From Clostridiales bacterium (GTDB taxonomy: Bacteria; Bacillota; Clostridia; Christensenellales; Pumilibacteraceae), in contig JAFLVE010000014.1 in NCBI GenBank assembly GCA_022511445.1, forward strand, positions 1 through 64,000: DNA of 64,000 nucleotides, read 5' to 3'. A model generated the notes under the pieces. It was not told where the DNA came from and ran no database searches. It saw only the letters and a list, made by a program, of their open reading frames with translations. Of the stretch, positions 44,222 to 51,421 are shown in pieces (position 1 is the stretch's first letter; each line of letters starts with the position of its first letter). A program made the position numbers and the translations under genes.

Positions 44222-44671
44222 TCAGTCCTTATAGCTTTTGCAAAACTCGGTAAGGGTGTTGCAAATGTGCGAGAGGGTGTCGTACATTTTTACGCGGTCC
44301 TCTTCCGTTACGCCCACCGCCACAAGATCGAGTATCCTCGATACTTTTTCGGAAACGATTTTTGCGGACTCCGTCCCCAACTCGGTCAGCTTATAGGGGT
44401 TGCGGTACTTTTTGTTTTCCTGTTCGTCGATATACACAAGCCCTTTGGCGGTAAGCTCCTTAAGCGTCCTCGACATCATGCCCTTATCCTCGCCGCAGAT
44501 AGAGCACAGCTCGGTTAAGCTCGCACCCTTATCCGAATTGAAAAGAGTAAAAAGACACTGAACGTGCGTGCCTTTAAGCCCCAGCGACTCTACCTCTTTA
44601 TTCTTTATCTTTTGAACGCACCTCGACAGGTTAAGAACCAGTAAAGTAAATGTTTCGTATCTTTGTTCCAT
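44222..44671 (-). CDS. MarR family transcriptional regulator
   Basis: 149 residues. It has the MarR winged-helix core: 'LKGTHVQCLFTLFNSDKGASLTELCSICGEDKGMMSRTLKELTAKGLVYI', where the Asp-Lys-Gly-Met-Met-Ser segment is the recognition helix. The wing is 'DEQENKKYRNPYKLTELG'. N- and C-terminal helices form the dimer. MarR proteins usually repress their own gene and a divergent target when no ligand is bound. The divergent gene here encodes a membrane amide hydrolase, and the shared region contains back-to-back promoters and a palindrome. Confidence 0.9.
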   Translation of the reverse strand: MEQRYETFTLLVLNLSRCVQKIKNKEVESLGLKGTHVQCLFTLFNSDKGASLTELCSICGEDKGMMSRTLKELTAKGLVYIDEQENKKYRNPYKLTELGTESAKIVSEKVSRILDLVAVGVTEEDRVKMYDTLSHICNTLTEFCKSYKD

Positions 44672-44704
44672 AATAAACCCCTAAAAAATTTATTTTATAT
44701 TTAA

Positions 44705-44733
44705 ATTATACCACAAAATCGTTGTCAAGTCAA
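44705..44733 (-). promoter_or_regulatory. Promoter of the MarR gene (minus strand)
   Basis: Read on the minus strand: TTGACT (complement of 44728-44733), 17-bp spacer, TATAAT (complement of 44705-44710). Its -35 box abuts that of the plus-strand promoter. Confidence 0.75.
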
Positions 44734-44750
44734 GGAAAGAGTGATATAAT
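44722..44750 (+). promoter_or_regulatory. Promoter of the amide hydrolase / fusion-enzyme operon
   Basis: TTGTCA (44722-44727), 17-bp spacer, TATAAT (44745-44750). The box lies within gttgtcaagtcaagg, a variant of the palindrome at 44771-44788, so a repressor bound there would block both divergent promoters. Confidence 0.75.
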
Positions 44751-44770
44751 TAACCTCGATAACATATAAA

Positions 44771-44788
44771 TTGTTGTCAAATCAACAA
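44771..44788. promoter_or_regulatory. Candidate MarR operator
   Basis: TTGTTG-tcaaat-CAACAA is a perfect 6+6 inverted repeat just downstream of the plus-strand transcription start. A related half, GTTGTCAAGTCAAGG, overlaps both -35 boxes about 50 bp upstream. The size and position suit a MarR dimer site. Confidence 0.6.
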
Positions 44789-44805
44789 AATTTCGGAGAG
44801 TAATT

Positions 44806-46062
44806 ATGACAAAAACCAAAAAAATCGTGCTGAGAGTGGTAAGCATCGTGCTTGCCGTCATCTTGGTGGCTATGATTGTTCTCGTGTCCGTGTTCTTTGG
44901 GATATGGCACAACGAGTTTTCCACTGTGACGAGCTTTAAAATGCTCCGCGACCGCAACGACGCGCACAAGGACGGCGCGGTGTATACCATGAAGGTGAGC
45001 GGCGGCTTTTACTTTGACGAGTTTCTCGATCAGGGCGGGGTAAAGAACGACCCCGAGCTTATAGCTTTTATTTCGAACAAGATTACACGCGGGCTTATTG
45101 ATATGGGCATTAAGGAGAGCGACATAGGCTGCGCGTCCTTTACCGCGGTTGCAGAGAACGGTGACAAGCTGTTTGCGAGAAACTACGACTTTGCCAAAAC
45201 AAACGTTTGCCTTACGTTAACCGACCCCGGTAACGGAAGACATGCGTCCTTTTCGACGGTAGACCTTAACTTTGTGGGCATGGATACAGAAAAGAACGTC
45301 GAGGGGCTTATGAATAAGATTACCTGCCTTGCCGCGCCCTTCACGCCGCTCGACGGTATTAACGACGCGGGCGTAAGCTGCGGCATTTACATGACCTATC
45401 AGGGCGAGCCCGAAAACAACAACGCCGTAGCGACAGACCAAAACGATCCCAATAAGCCCGACATTACGTCGACTACTATGCTTCGTATGATTCTCGACTA
45501 CGCGGACGACGTGGACGAGGCGGTGGAGCTTGTTAAAAAGTACAACCTTCACGACTCGGCTAACACCTCTTTCCACTACATGGTTGCCGACGCCACGGGG
45601 AAGAGCGCCATTCTCGAATGGGTTGCTCCCGGCGAAACGGACGAAACGGATAACGACGGTACCAAACGCGAGCTTGTGGTTACATACAATACCGGCGACG
45701 AAAATATAGGCGAGGCGGAGGGATCGAGCGATTTCCAATGGCTTACCAACTTTATTATTTTGCCCGGCTATTACGCAAGCGACGACGACAAGCCCGGCGT
45801 GGACAGATACAATCAAATATACTCCGATCTTTCGGCGACAAACGGAATCGTAAAGGACGAGTGGGCGGCTATGGAAATTCTCAAAACGGTGGGAAGAAGA
45901 AGCTGGGGCGAAGGCAACGGCTGCACGGTGCACAGCGTGGTATATAACCTCACGAAAAAAACGGCGCTTTGGGTTTCCAACGAAAACTTTAACGATTCCA
46001 CCGCTATCTACGAATATTCTCTTAAGACAAAGCAGCTGAAGTCAGTTTCTAAAATCGGCTGA
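44806..46062 (+). CDS. Membrane-anchored linear amide C-N hydrolase (Ntn fold, C45/choloylglycine-hydrolase related)
   Basis: 418 residues. One N-terminal membrane helix (about 8-32) places the rest outside. The Ntn nucleophile block is 'DIGCASFTAVAENGDKLFARNYDF' with Cys109, followed by 'DGINDAGVSCGIYMTYQGE' and a late 'NYNLHDSANTSFHYMVAD'-type segment. The pattern fits the family of penicillin acylase-like, bile salt and N-acyl amide hydrolases. Because Cys109 is internal, activation would need cleavage of the ~108-residue anchor or use of the thiol in another state. The substrate could be an N-acyl amide (inference). GGAGAG lies upstream of the ATG. It shares an operon with the YhhN fusion 40 bp downstream and is probably controlled by the divergent MarR protein. 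Confidence 0.8.
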   Translation: MTKTKKIVLRVVSIVLAVILVAMIVLVSVFFGIWHNEFSTVTSFKMLRDRNDAHKDGAVYTMKVSGGFYFDEFLDQGGVKNDPELIAFISNKITRGLIDMGIKESDIGCASFTAVAENGDKLFARNYDFAKTNVCLTLTDPGNGRHASFSTVDLNFVGMDTEKNVEGLMNKITCLAAPFTPLDGINDAGVSCGIYMTYQGEPENNNAVATDQNDPNKPDITSTTMLRMILDYADDVDEAVELVKKYNLHDSANTSFHYMVADATGKSAILEWVAPGETDETDNDGTKRELVVTYNTGDENIGEAEGSSDFQWLTNFIILPGYYASDDDKPGVDRYNQIYSDLSATNGIVKDEWAAMEILKTVGRRSWGEGNGCTVHSVVYNLTKKTALWVSNENFNDSTAIYEYSLKTKQLKSVSKIG

Positions 46063-46102
46063 AACAAAATAATAATTTCCGTTTATTAAGGGATTTTCAA
46101 TA

Positions 46103-49100
46103 ATGAAAAAAGCAGTATATTTATTAAACCTACTATTGCTCGGAGCGCTTGTCGCTTTTGACGTAATGCTTATACTTTCTCCTGCGCTGTGGCTTAAAAG
46201 CGCGTCGAGCGCTTGCTTTGCCGCGGTCGGGATTGTGAATATAATCTATGCGCTAAAGCAGGGCGCAAAAAAAGCGTTTCCCGCGCTTATGCTTGTCGGC
46301 TTGATTTTCGCTATGGCGGGGGATATAATCAATTACAACCCGGGCGACCTATTCTTTATAGTGGGAACGGCGCTGTTCGCTTTGGCGCATGTTTTTTACA
46401 TTGCGGCGTACTACACCGTTTACAAATTTCATTTGCTCGACCTGATTATATCCGCGGTTATATTTGTGCCGTCCGTGCTGTTTATAACGCTTTCGCCCAT
46501 GTTCGACTTCGGCGGCACGCTTATGAAAATCGTGTGCGTGGCGTATGCGCTTATCCTTTCGGTTATGGTTGGCAAGGCGCTGTCCGATACGAGAAAGGGA
46601 ACGGCGCTTAGCGTTTTGATTGCGGTGGGAAGCGTGCTGTTTTTCGTGTCCGACCTTTCGCTTCTTATAAACATGTTCAGCGCTATTCACGCTATTCCGC
46701 GCATACTGTGCCTTGCCACGTACTATCCCGCGCAGTTTATGCTTGCGTTTTCGCTCATTCTGTACGGAGAAAAGGGCGTCAACTTTTTCAAGGCGCTGTA
46801 TTGCAGAGTTTTCCAGCTCGTGCTAAAAATCGCGCTTCCTCTTTTGCCGTACAGAGATCCCAAGGTCATAGAAAAGATAACCGAAGTTCCCGCTGTGCTT
46901 AAAGATAACGGAAAAACCCACGCGCTTATCGTCACCGATAAAAATATCCGAGCTTTGGGACTGACCGAGTCGCTCGAAAAAGCGCTCTCGGCGGCTAATA
47001 TAAAGTGCACCGTTTTCGACGGCGCGGTACCCAATCCCACGACGGATGACGTTAACGAGGCGTTAAACCTTTATAAAAGCGAGGGGTGCGACTGCCTTAT
47101 AGGCTTCGGCGGCGGATCGCCCATGGACTGCGCAAAGTGCGTAGGCGCTTTAATCGCGCGCCCCAAAAAGACGCTCGGCAAAATGAGCGGTATTCTTAAA
47201 GTGGGGAAGAAAACCCCTCTCCTCTTAGCCGTACCCACCACGGCGGGCACGGGCAGCGAAACCACGCTTGCGGCGGTTGTTGTCGATTCTGCGACCCGTC
47301 ATAAGTACGCTATAAACGACTTTCCACTTATCCCGTCGTACGCCGTACTCGACGAGGATCTGTTATCCTCTCTTCCCAAGCATATAATTTCCACAACGGG
47401 TTTGGACGCGCTCACGCACGCGATTGAAGCGTATATCGGAAAGGGCGGAAACGCCTCCACGCGCAGGGACGCGCTCGACGCGGTAAAGCTCGTGTTTGAG
47501 AATCTCGAAAGCTTTTACGGCGGCGACAAGGCGGCGGCAAAGAATATGCTCCTCGCCTCGCACAAGGCGGGTCGCGCGTTCAGCAAGGCGTACGTCGGCT
47601 ACGTCCACGCGCTTGCACACCCGCTCGGCGGAAAGTACAATATCGCGCACGGTCTTGCGAATGCGGTTATCCTTCCCGTCGTATTGAGAGAGTACGGAAA
47701 TGCGGTACAAAAAAAGCTTTGGAAGATAGCGCGCTTCTGCGGGCTTGTCGACGGCGGTACGGCGTACGGCGACGGAGCCGAGGCCGTTATAAGTAAAATC
47801 GAGGCGATGAACGCCGCGTTCGGAATAGGAAAGACTTTCCCTGAGATTAGGCGCGGCGATTTGGAGGAGCTTTCCTCTTGCGCCGAAAAGGAAGCCAATC
47901 CCCTTTATCCCGTTCCCGTTTTGTGGGATAAGGAAAAGCTGAAGGATATGTATATTAAGCTTCGCGGCGAAAACACGGACGAAACGGACATTGCCGCAAT
48001 CGTTCAAAAGCAAAGAAAGTATTTTGAGAGCGGCGCGACCTTAAGCGTAAAACAACGCCTCGCAAGATTAAAAGCGCTTCACGCGGCGATAAACGCCAAT
48101 CTCCCCGCATTGCACGAAGGGCTTAAAGCCGACCTCGGAAAGAGCGCGATAGAAAGCTACATGTGCGAAACGGGTCTTGCTTTAAGCGAATTATCCTACA
48201 TGATAAAGCATCTGAAGCGCTTTGCTAAGCCCAAGACGGTTACCACGCCCATTGCGCAGGCTATTTCCAAAAGCTACCGTCTTCCGTCGCCGTACGGCAC
48301 GGTGCTTATCATGAATCCGTGGAACTATCCGTTCCTCCTTTCTATCGACCCGCTTATCGACGCGGTTGCCGCGGGCAATACGGTCGTACTAAAGCTCAGC
48401 GCGTACTCTCCCAACGTAAACAAGGCGATAAAAGAGGTTATAGACAGCGTGTTCCCGCCCGAATACGTTACGGTGCTTTTCGGCGGGGCGAAGATAAACC
48501 AAGAGCTGATGGAAACGGAGTTCGATTATATTTTCTTTACGGGCAGCAAACGCGTGGGACAGCTCGTTTACGAAAACGCCGCGAAACGCCTTACGCCCGT
48601 CACGCTCGAGCTCGGCGGAAAAAGCCCGTGCATAGTGGACGAGACTGCGGATATCCCTCTTGCCGCAAAGCGTATCGTATGGGGTAAATACCTCAACCTC
48701 GGTCAAACGTGCGTCGCGCCCGACTATATATACTGCGCGGAAAGTATTCACGACAGACTGATTGAAGAAATCAAAAAGCAGATAGTAAAGCAGTTCGGGA
48801 CTAATCCGCTCGAAAATCCCACCTACGGCAAGATTATAAACGAAAAGCACTTTAACCGCGTCGGCGCTCTAATAGATAAGCAGAAGGTTGTACACGGCGG
48901 AAAGACGGACGCCGAAACGCTTAAAATAGAGCCCACCGTTATGGATAACGTATGCCACGCCGACGCCGTAATGCAGGAAGAAATTTTCGGACCGGTGCTT
49001 CCCGTGCTTACCTACAAAGAGGAAAGCGAGGTCGTGCGCTACGTAAAGGAAAACGACGCCCCGCTTGCGCTTTACCTGTTCTCGTCCGACAAGGCGCGTA

Positions 49101-49354
49101 TAAAACGGCTGACTAACGAAATCGGCTTCGGCGGTGGGTGCGTAAACGACGTGGTTATTCACCTTGCGACCCCGTACATGCCGTTCGGCGGCTTCGGAAA
49201 AAGCGGGCTCGGCTCGTACCACGGCAAAGTCGGCTTCGAAACGTTCAGCCACTACAAGAGCATAGTGGATAAGTCTACGCTTATCGATTTGCCCATGCGC
49301 TACCAGCCGTACACAAAGGTTAACGAAAAGCTTATTAAATTCTTCCTAAAGTAA
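46103..49354 (+). CDS. Fusion of YhhN lysoplasmalogenase, iron alcohol dehydrogenase and class-3-type aldehyde dehydrogenase
   Basis: 1083 residues in one frame. Residues 1-228 have eight membrane helices and the YhhN/TMEM86 pattern (AMAGDIINY near 74, ALAHVFYIAAYY near 97, then SDLSLLINMF and YYPAQFMLAFSL). Characterised members hydrolyse the vinyl ether of lysoplasmalogens and release a fatty aldehyde. Residues about 250-632 are an iron-type alcohol dehydrogenase: nucleotide loop GFGGGSPMD (334-342), TTAGTGSE, and metal ligands Asp435, His439, His502 and His516 by alignment to FucO. Residues about 635-1083 are an aldehyde dehydrogenase of fatty-aldehyde (class 3) length, with Glu836 in LELGGKSP and Cys870 in GQTCVAPDY. 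The order and the ALDH type differ from AdhE, which is CoA-acylating with ALDH first. An AAGGGA site precedes the ATG. Product channelling of plasmalogen aldehydes is inference. Confidence 0.88.
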   Translation: MKKAVYLLNLLLLGALVAFDVMLILSPALWLKSASSACFAAVGIVNIIYALKQGAKKAFPALMLVGLIFAMAGDIINYNPGDLFFIVGTALFALAHVFYIAAYYTVYKFHLLDLIISAVIFVPSVLFITLSPMFDFGGTLMKIVCVAYALILSVMVGKALSDTRKGTALSVLIAVGSVLFFVSDLSLLINMFSAIHAIPRILCLATYYPAQFMLAFSLILYGEKGVNFFKALYCRVFQLVLKIALPLLPYRDPKVIEKITEVPAVLKDNGKTHALIVTDKNIRALGLTESLEKALSAANIKCTVFDGAVPNPTTDDVNEALNLYKSEGCDCLIGFGGGSPMDCAKCVGALIARPKKTLGKMSGILKVGKKTPLLLAVPTTAGTGSETTLAAVVVDSATRHKYAINDFPLIPSYAVLDEDLLSSLPKHIISTTGLDALTHAIEAYIGKGGNASTRRDALDAVKLVFENLESFYGGDKAAAKNMLLASHKAGRAFSKAYVGYVHALAHPLGGKYNIAHGLANAVILPVVLREYGNAVQKKLWKIARFCGLVDGGTAYGDGAEAVISKIEAMNAAFGIGKTFPEIRRGDLEELSSCAEKEANPLYPVPVLWDKEKLKDMYIKLRGENTDETDIAAIVQKQRKYFESGATLSVKQRLARLKALHAAINANLPALHEGLKADLGKSAIESYMCETGLALSELSYMIKHLKRFAKPKTVTTPIAQAISKSYRLPSPYGTVLIMNPWNYPFLLSIDPLIDAVAAGNTVVLKLSAYSPNVNKAIKEVIDSVFPPEYVTVLFGGAKINQELMETEFDYIFFTGSKRVGQLVYENAAKRLTPVTLELGGKSPCIVDETADIPLAAKRIVWGKYLNLGQTCVAPDYIYCAESIHDRLIEEIKKQIVKQFGTNPLENPTYGKIINEKHFNRVGALIDKQKVVHGGKTDAETLKIEPTVMDNVCHADAVMQEEIFGPVLPVLTYKEESEVVRYVKENDAPLALYLFSSDKARIKRLTNEIGFGGGCVNDVVIHLATPYMPFGGFGKSGLGSYHGKVGFETFSHYKSIVDKSTLIDLPMRYQPYTKVNEKLIKFFLK

Positions 49355-49360
49355 AATAAA

Positions 49361-49401
49361 AAAACAAGCGGTTTGAATAATATCAAGCCGCTTGTTTTTT
49401 T
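49361..49401 (+). terminator. Bidirectional terminator after the fusion gene
   Basis: aaaacaagcgg-t-ttga pairs with tcaa-g-ccgcttgtttt around ataata, with A and T runs on both sides. It ends the fusion operon (plus) and the ATP-grasp gene (minus). Confidence 0.9.
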
Positions 49402-49408
49402 GTGTGTT

Positions 49409-50284
49409 TTATTTTTCGATTTCGCGTGCGATATGTTCGGCGTAGAGCCTTGCTACGTTTATTCCGCTTACGGCTTCGAACGCGTCGAAGTAGGCGTTGG
49501 AATTTACCTCTAAAAGCAGGGGATTGTCGCCGACCGTAAAATCTATCCCGCAGTAGTCGAGATTAAGAAGGTTTGCCGCGCGCTCGGAAATCTCTTTTAC
49601 GTTATCGGGAAGCTCGGTTTTTTCGGCGCGGGCGCCGAGACCGATATTGGAGCGGAAATCGACGTCGCTCACTCTTTTGATAGCGCCTATTGCTTTTCCG
49701 CCGATAACGATTACGCGCATGTCCTTTCCGCTCGACGAGGCGATATATTTTTGGAAAAGGTGCTCCTCGAGTTTTACCTTTTCGCATAGCTCGGTTAGCT
49801 CTTTGCGGTTATCCGCTTTGAACACGCCTTTTCCTATCGAGCCGTACGAGTGCTTTACTATAACGGGGTAGCCGAGCTTTTTTTCGACCTTGTTAATAAC
49901 CTCGGCGGGAACGGGGGCGGCGGGGTCGTAGCAAAGAAGCCCGGGGATAGTTTCGGGCATGGGAATGCCGCTGTTCGAAAGCGCGATATGCGTAAGCATT
50001 TTGTCGTCGCACAGCTCTATCGCCGTCGCGCCGTTAAAAAGCTTTACTCCATTTTTTTCGAGCATAGCGGCGATATATTTATCCTTATCGAGATAAACGC
50101 AAAAATCGCAGTCGAAATCCTCTATTTCGATTTTTCCGTCCCTTACGCAAAGAGGGAAGCGGTCGTTTGTCCTGACCTCGGCGGAAATGCCGAGCACGGC
50201 AAGCTCTTCGGTCAGTCTTTTCGTCTGCCTTGTTCCGCGCTTATCGGCGTATGCGTTTATTAAGATAATGCACTTTTTGTTCAT
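49409..50284 (-). CDS. RimK-type ATP-grasp ligase
   Basis: 291 residues. ATP-grasp pattern: 'LFNGATAIELCDDKMLTHIALSNSGIPMPET' (about 82-112), 'GYPVIVKHSYGSIGKGVF' with the ATP-binding Lys and Gly loop (about 138-155), 'FQKYIASSSGKDMRVIVIGGKAIGAIKR' and 'LLLEVNSNAYFDAFEAVSGINVA' with the metal-binding Glu and Asn (about 255-277). RimK-type enzymes join amino acids to a protein or small-molecule carboxylate. The substrate is not readable here. It lies downstream of the lipoprotein gene with a terminator-like hairpin between them and has no promoter of its own in view. Confidence 0.85.
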   Translation of the reverse strand: MNKKCIILINAYADKRGTRQTKRLTEELAVLGISAEVRTNDRFPLCVRDGKIEIEDFDCDFCVYLDKDKYIAAMLEKNGVKLFNGATAIELCDDKMLTHIALSNSGIPMPETIPGLLCYDPAAPVPAEVINKVEKKLGYPVIVKHSYGSIGKGVFKADNRKELTELCEKVKLEEHLFQKYIASSSGKDMRVIVIGGKAIGAIKRVSDVDFRSNIGLGARAEKTELPDNVKEISERAANLLNLDYCGIDFTVGDNPLLLEVNSNAYFDAFEAVSGINVARLYAEHIAREIEK

Positions 50285-50288
50285 AGCC

Positions 50289-50333
50289 TAAAAAAAAGCC
50301 CGTACGGATTTTTTAAGCGCTCCGTGCGGGCAC
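50289..50333 (-). terminator. Minus-strand terminator or attenuator between the lipoprotein and ATP-grasp genes
   Basis: On the minus strand gcccgcacgga pairs with tccgtacgggc and is followed by eight T. The downstream gene has no separate promoter, so read-through may set its level. Confidence 0.8.
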
Positions 50334-50340
50334 AGTAAGA

Positions 50341-51330
50341 TTATTCTTTATCGAACGAGCAGCCGGTAAGCACGTATTCCGTTCGCCTTGCAACTGCGCC
50401 GGAACGGTAGCTGTCGTAGTGGATACGGACGGGAATTTTGTTATGCTCCTTTTCGCCGCTTTTAAACGGAACGGCGGCGTACGACACTACGTACGGCGGA
50501 CCGTGCCTGTCCGCGTTTATCGATATGCTCGAATTGTAGCAGGATACGGGATAGTATTCTTCGCCCGTGACGTCGGAGGTTACCTTTTCTATGCCGAAGT
50601 CCTTAACCCAATCGCCGATATGCTCGGTAATCTTGTTTGCCTCCGTCGATACGTACATCGTGTATGCGCTTACCTTGCCGGTCTCGAAGCAGTCGAAAAG
50701 GTTGGTCATAAAAAACGGATACGCCGTGTTTACGGCTATCGAGCTGGTGCGGGCGAGGTAGAACATCATCTCGTTGTCGTAGTACTGCCCGGACGGAATG
50801 GAAAGAGTTTTTTGCTTGGATTCTCCGTCTTTATCGAAGGTGGTGCGGGTCGCCTTTTTCGCGAAGTAGTCGGCGTCTATCTCGTACGAGAGGTTTTTCT
50901 CTTCGCCCTCGCGCCGAGCAAGCCCCACTTTTTTATAGGCTTTGGAGGTGACGAGGCTGTCGGTCTGCCATTCGACGTAGCTCCTTATATTGTCGGTAAG
51001 ACCGCGATCCTTTTCGTCCGCTTCGTCGTTATAGGTAACCGTCCAGGTTAAATCGAGCCCTGTGTGGCGCGCCACGTCGTCGGTGGGTACGTTTTCCGTA
51101 AGGGTAAAGGTCGCTTTGCCCTTAGCTATCGTTACGCGCTTGTCCTCGCCGAGGCCTTTTTCGGTGTTGTATATGGAAATCTCGTATTCCAAGCGTTCGT
51201 ACGAGTCGCCTACGTCGTGCCAAGGTCTGTTTGTGTCAAACGACGGAGTGGGCGTCGAGGTGCACGCCGTCAACATGATTGCCGCCGCACAGGATAAAAC
51301 AGCGGCGGATTTACTTATCGCTTTTTTCAT
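50341..51330 (-). CDS. Lipoprotein of unknown function, probably from a leaderless mRNA
   Basis: 329 residues from the ATG at 51330, which opens a standard lipoprotein signal (MKKAISKSAAVLSC...MLTAC, Cys23). The mature part is beta-rich: about 60-200 has charged strands, and 'GQYYDNEMMFYLARTSSIAV' near 195 starts a second region. No family recognised. The frame could extend upstream to 51423, but the -10 box TATAAT (complement of 51337-51342) ends 6 nt before the chosen ATG, so the mRNA would start at or next to the start codon. There is no ribosome site. Confidence 0.8.
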   Translation of the reverse strand: MKKAISKSAAVLSCAAAIMLTACTSTPTPSFDTNRPWHDVGDSYERLEYEISIYNTEKGLGEDKRVTIAKGKATFTLTENVPTDDVARHTGLDLTWTVTYNDEADEKDRGLTDNIRSYVEWQTDSLVTSKAYKKVGLARREGEEKNLSYEIDADYFAKKATRTTFDKDGESKQKTLSIPSGQYYDNEMMFYLARTSSIAVNTAYPFFMTNLFDCFETGKVSAYTMYVSTEANKITEHIGDWVKDFGIEKVTSDVTGEEYYPVSCYNSSISINADRHGPPYVVSYAAVPFKSGEKEHNKIPVRIHYDSYRSGAVARRTEYVLTGCSFDKE

Positions 51331-51336
51331 ACCGAC

Positions 51337-51365
51337 ATTATAGCATATATCTTTTTCGATTGCAA
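51337..51365 (-). promoter_or_regulatory. Promoter of the lipoprotein gene, abutting its start codon
   Basis: Minus strand: TTGCAA (51360-51365), 17-bp spacer, TATAAT (51337-51342), then gtcggt and ATG. It implies a leaderless transcript. Confidence 0.75.
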
Positions 51366-51386
51366 TCGATTGATTAAAGATAGTGC

Positions 51387-51415
51387 TTGCTTTTAATCGC
51401 CGCCTACGATATAAT
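51387..51415 (+). promoter_or_regulatory. Promoter of addBA, abutting the addB start codon
   Basis: TTGCTT (51387-51392), 17-bp spacer, TATAAT (51410-51415), then gttagc and ATG at 51422. No ribosome site, so a leaderless transcript is implied. Confidence 0.7.
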
Positions 51416-51421
51416 GTTAGC

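Noticed and set aside
44806-46062. Calling this a bile salt hydrolase
   Set aside because: Bile salt hydrolases begin Met-Cys with the nucleophile at residue 2 and lack a membrane anchor. Here the Cys is residue 109 behind a membrane helix. Only the wider Ntn amide-hydrolase fold can be claimed.
46103-49354. Calling the fusion protein AdhE (bifunctional aldehyde-alcohol dehydrogenase)
   Set aside because: AdhE has the CoA-acylating aldehyde dehydrogenase first and the alcohol dehydrogenase second. Here the order is reversed, the ALDH is of the non-acylating class-3 length, and a membrane YhhN domain leads.
51331-51421. Upstream starts of the lipoprotein (51423) and AddB (51383)
   Set aside because: Both lie before the respective promoters, and the added residues break a normal signal peptide or N-terminus.
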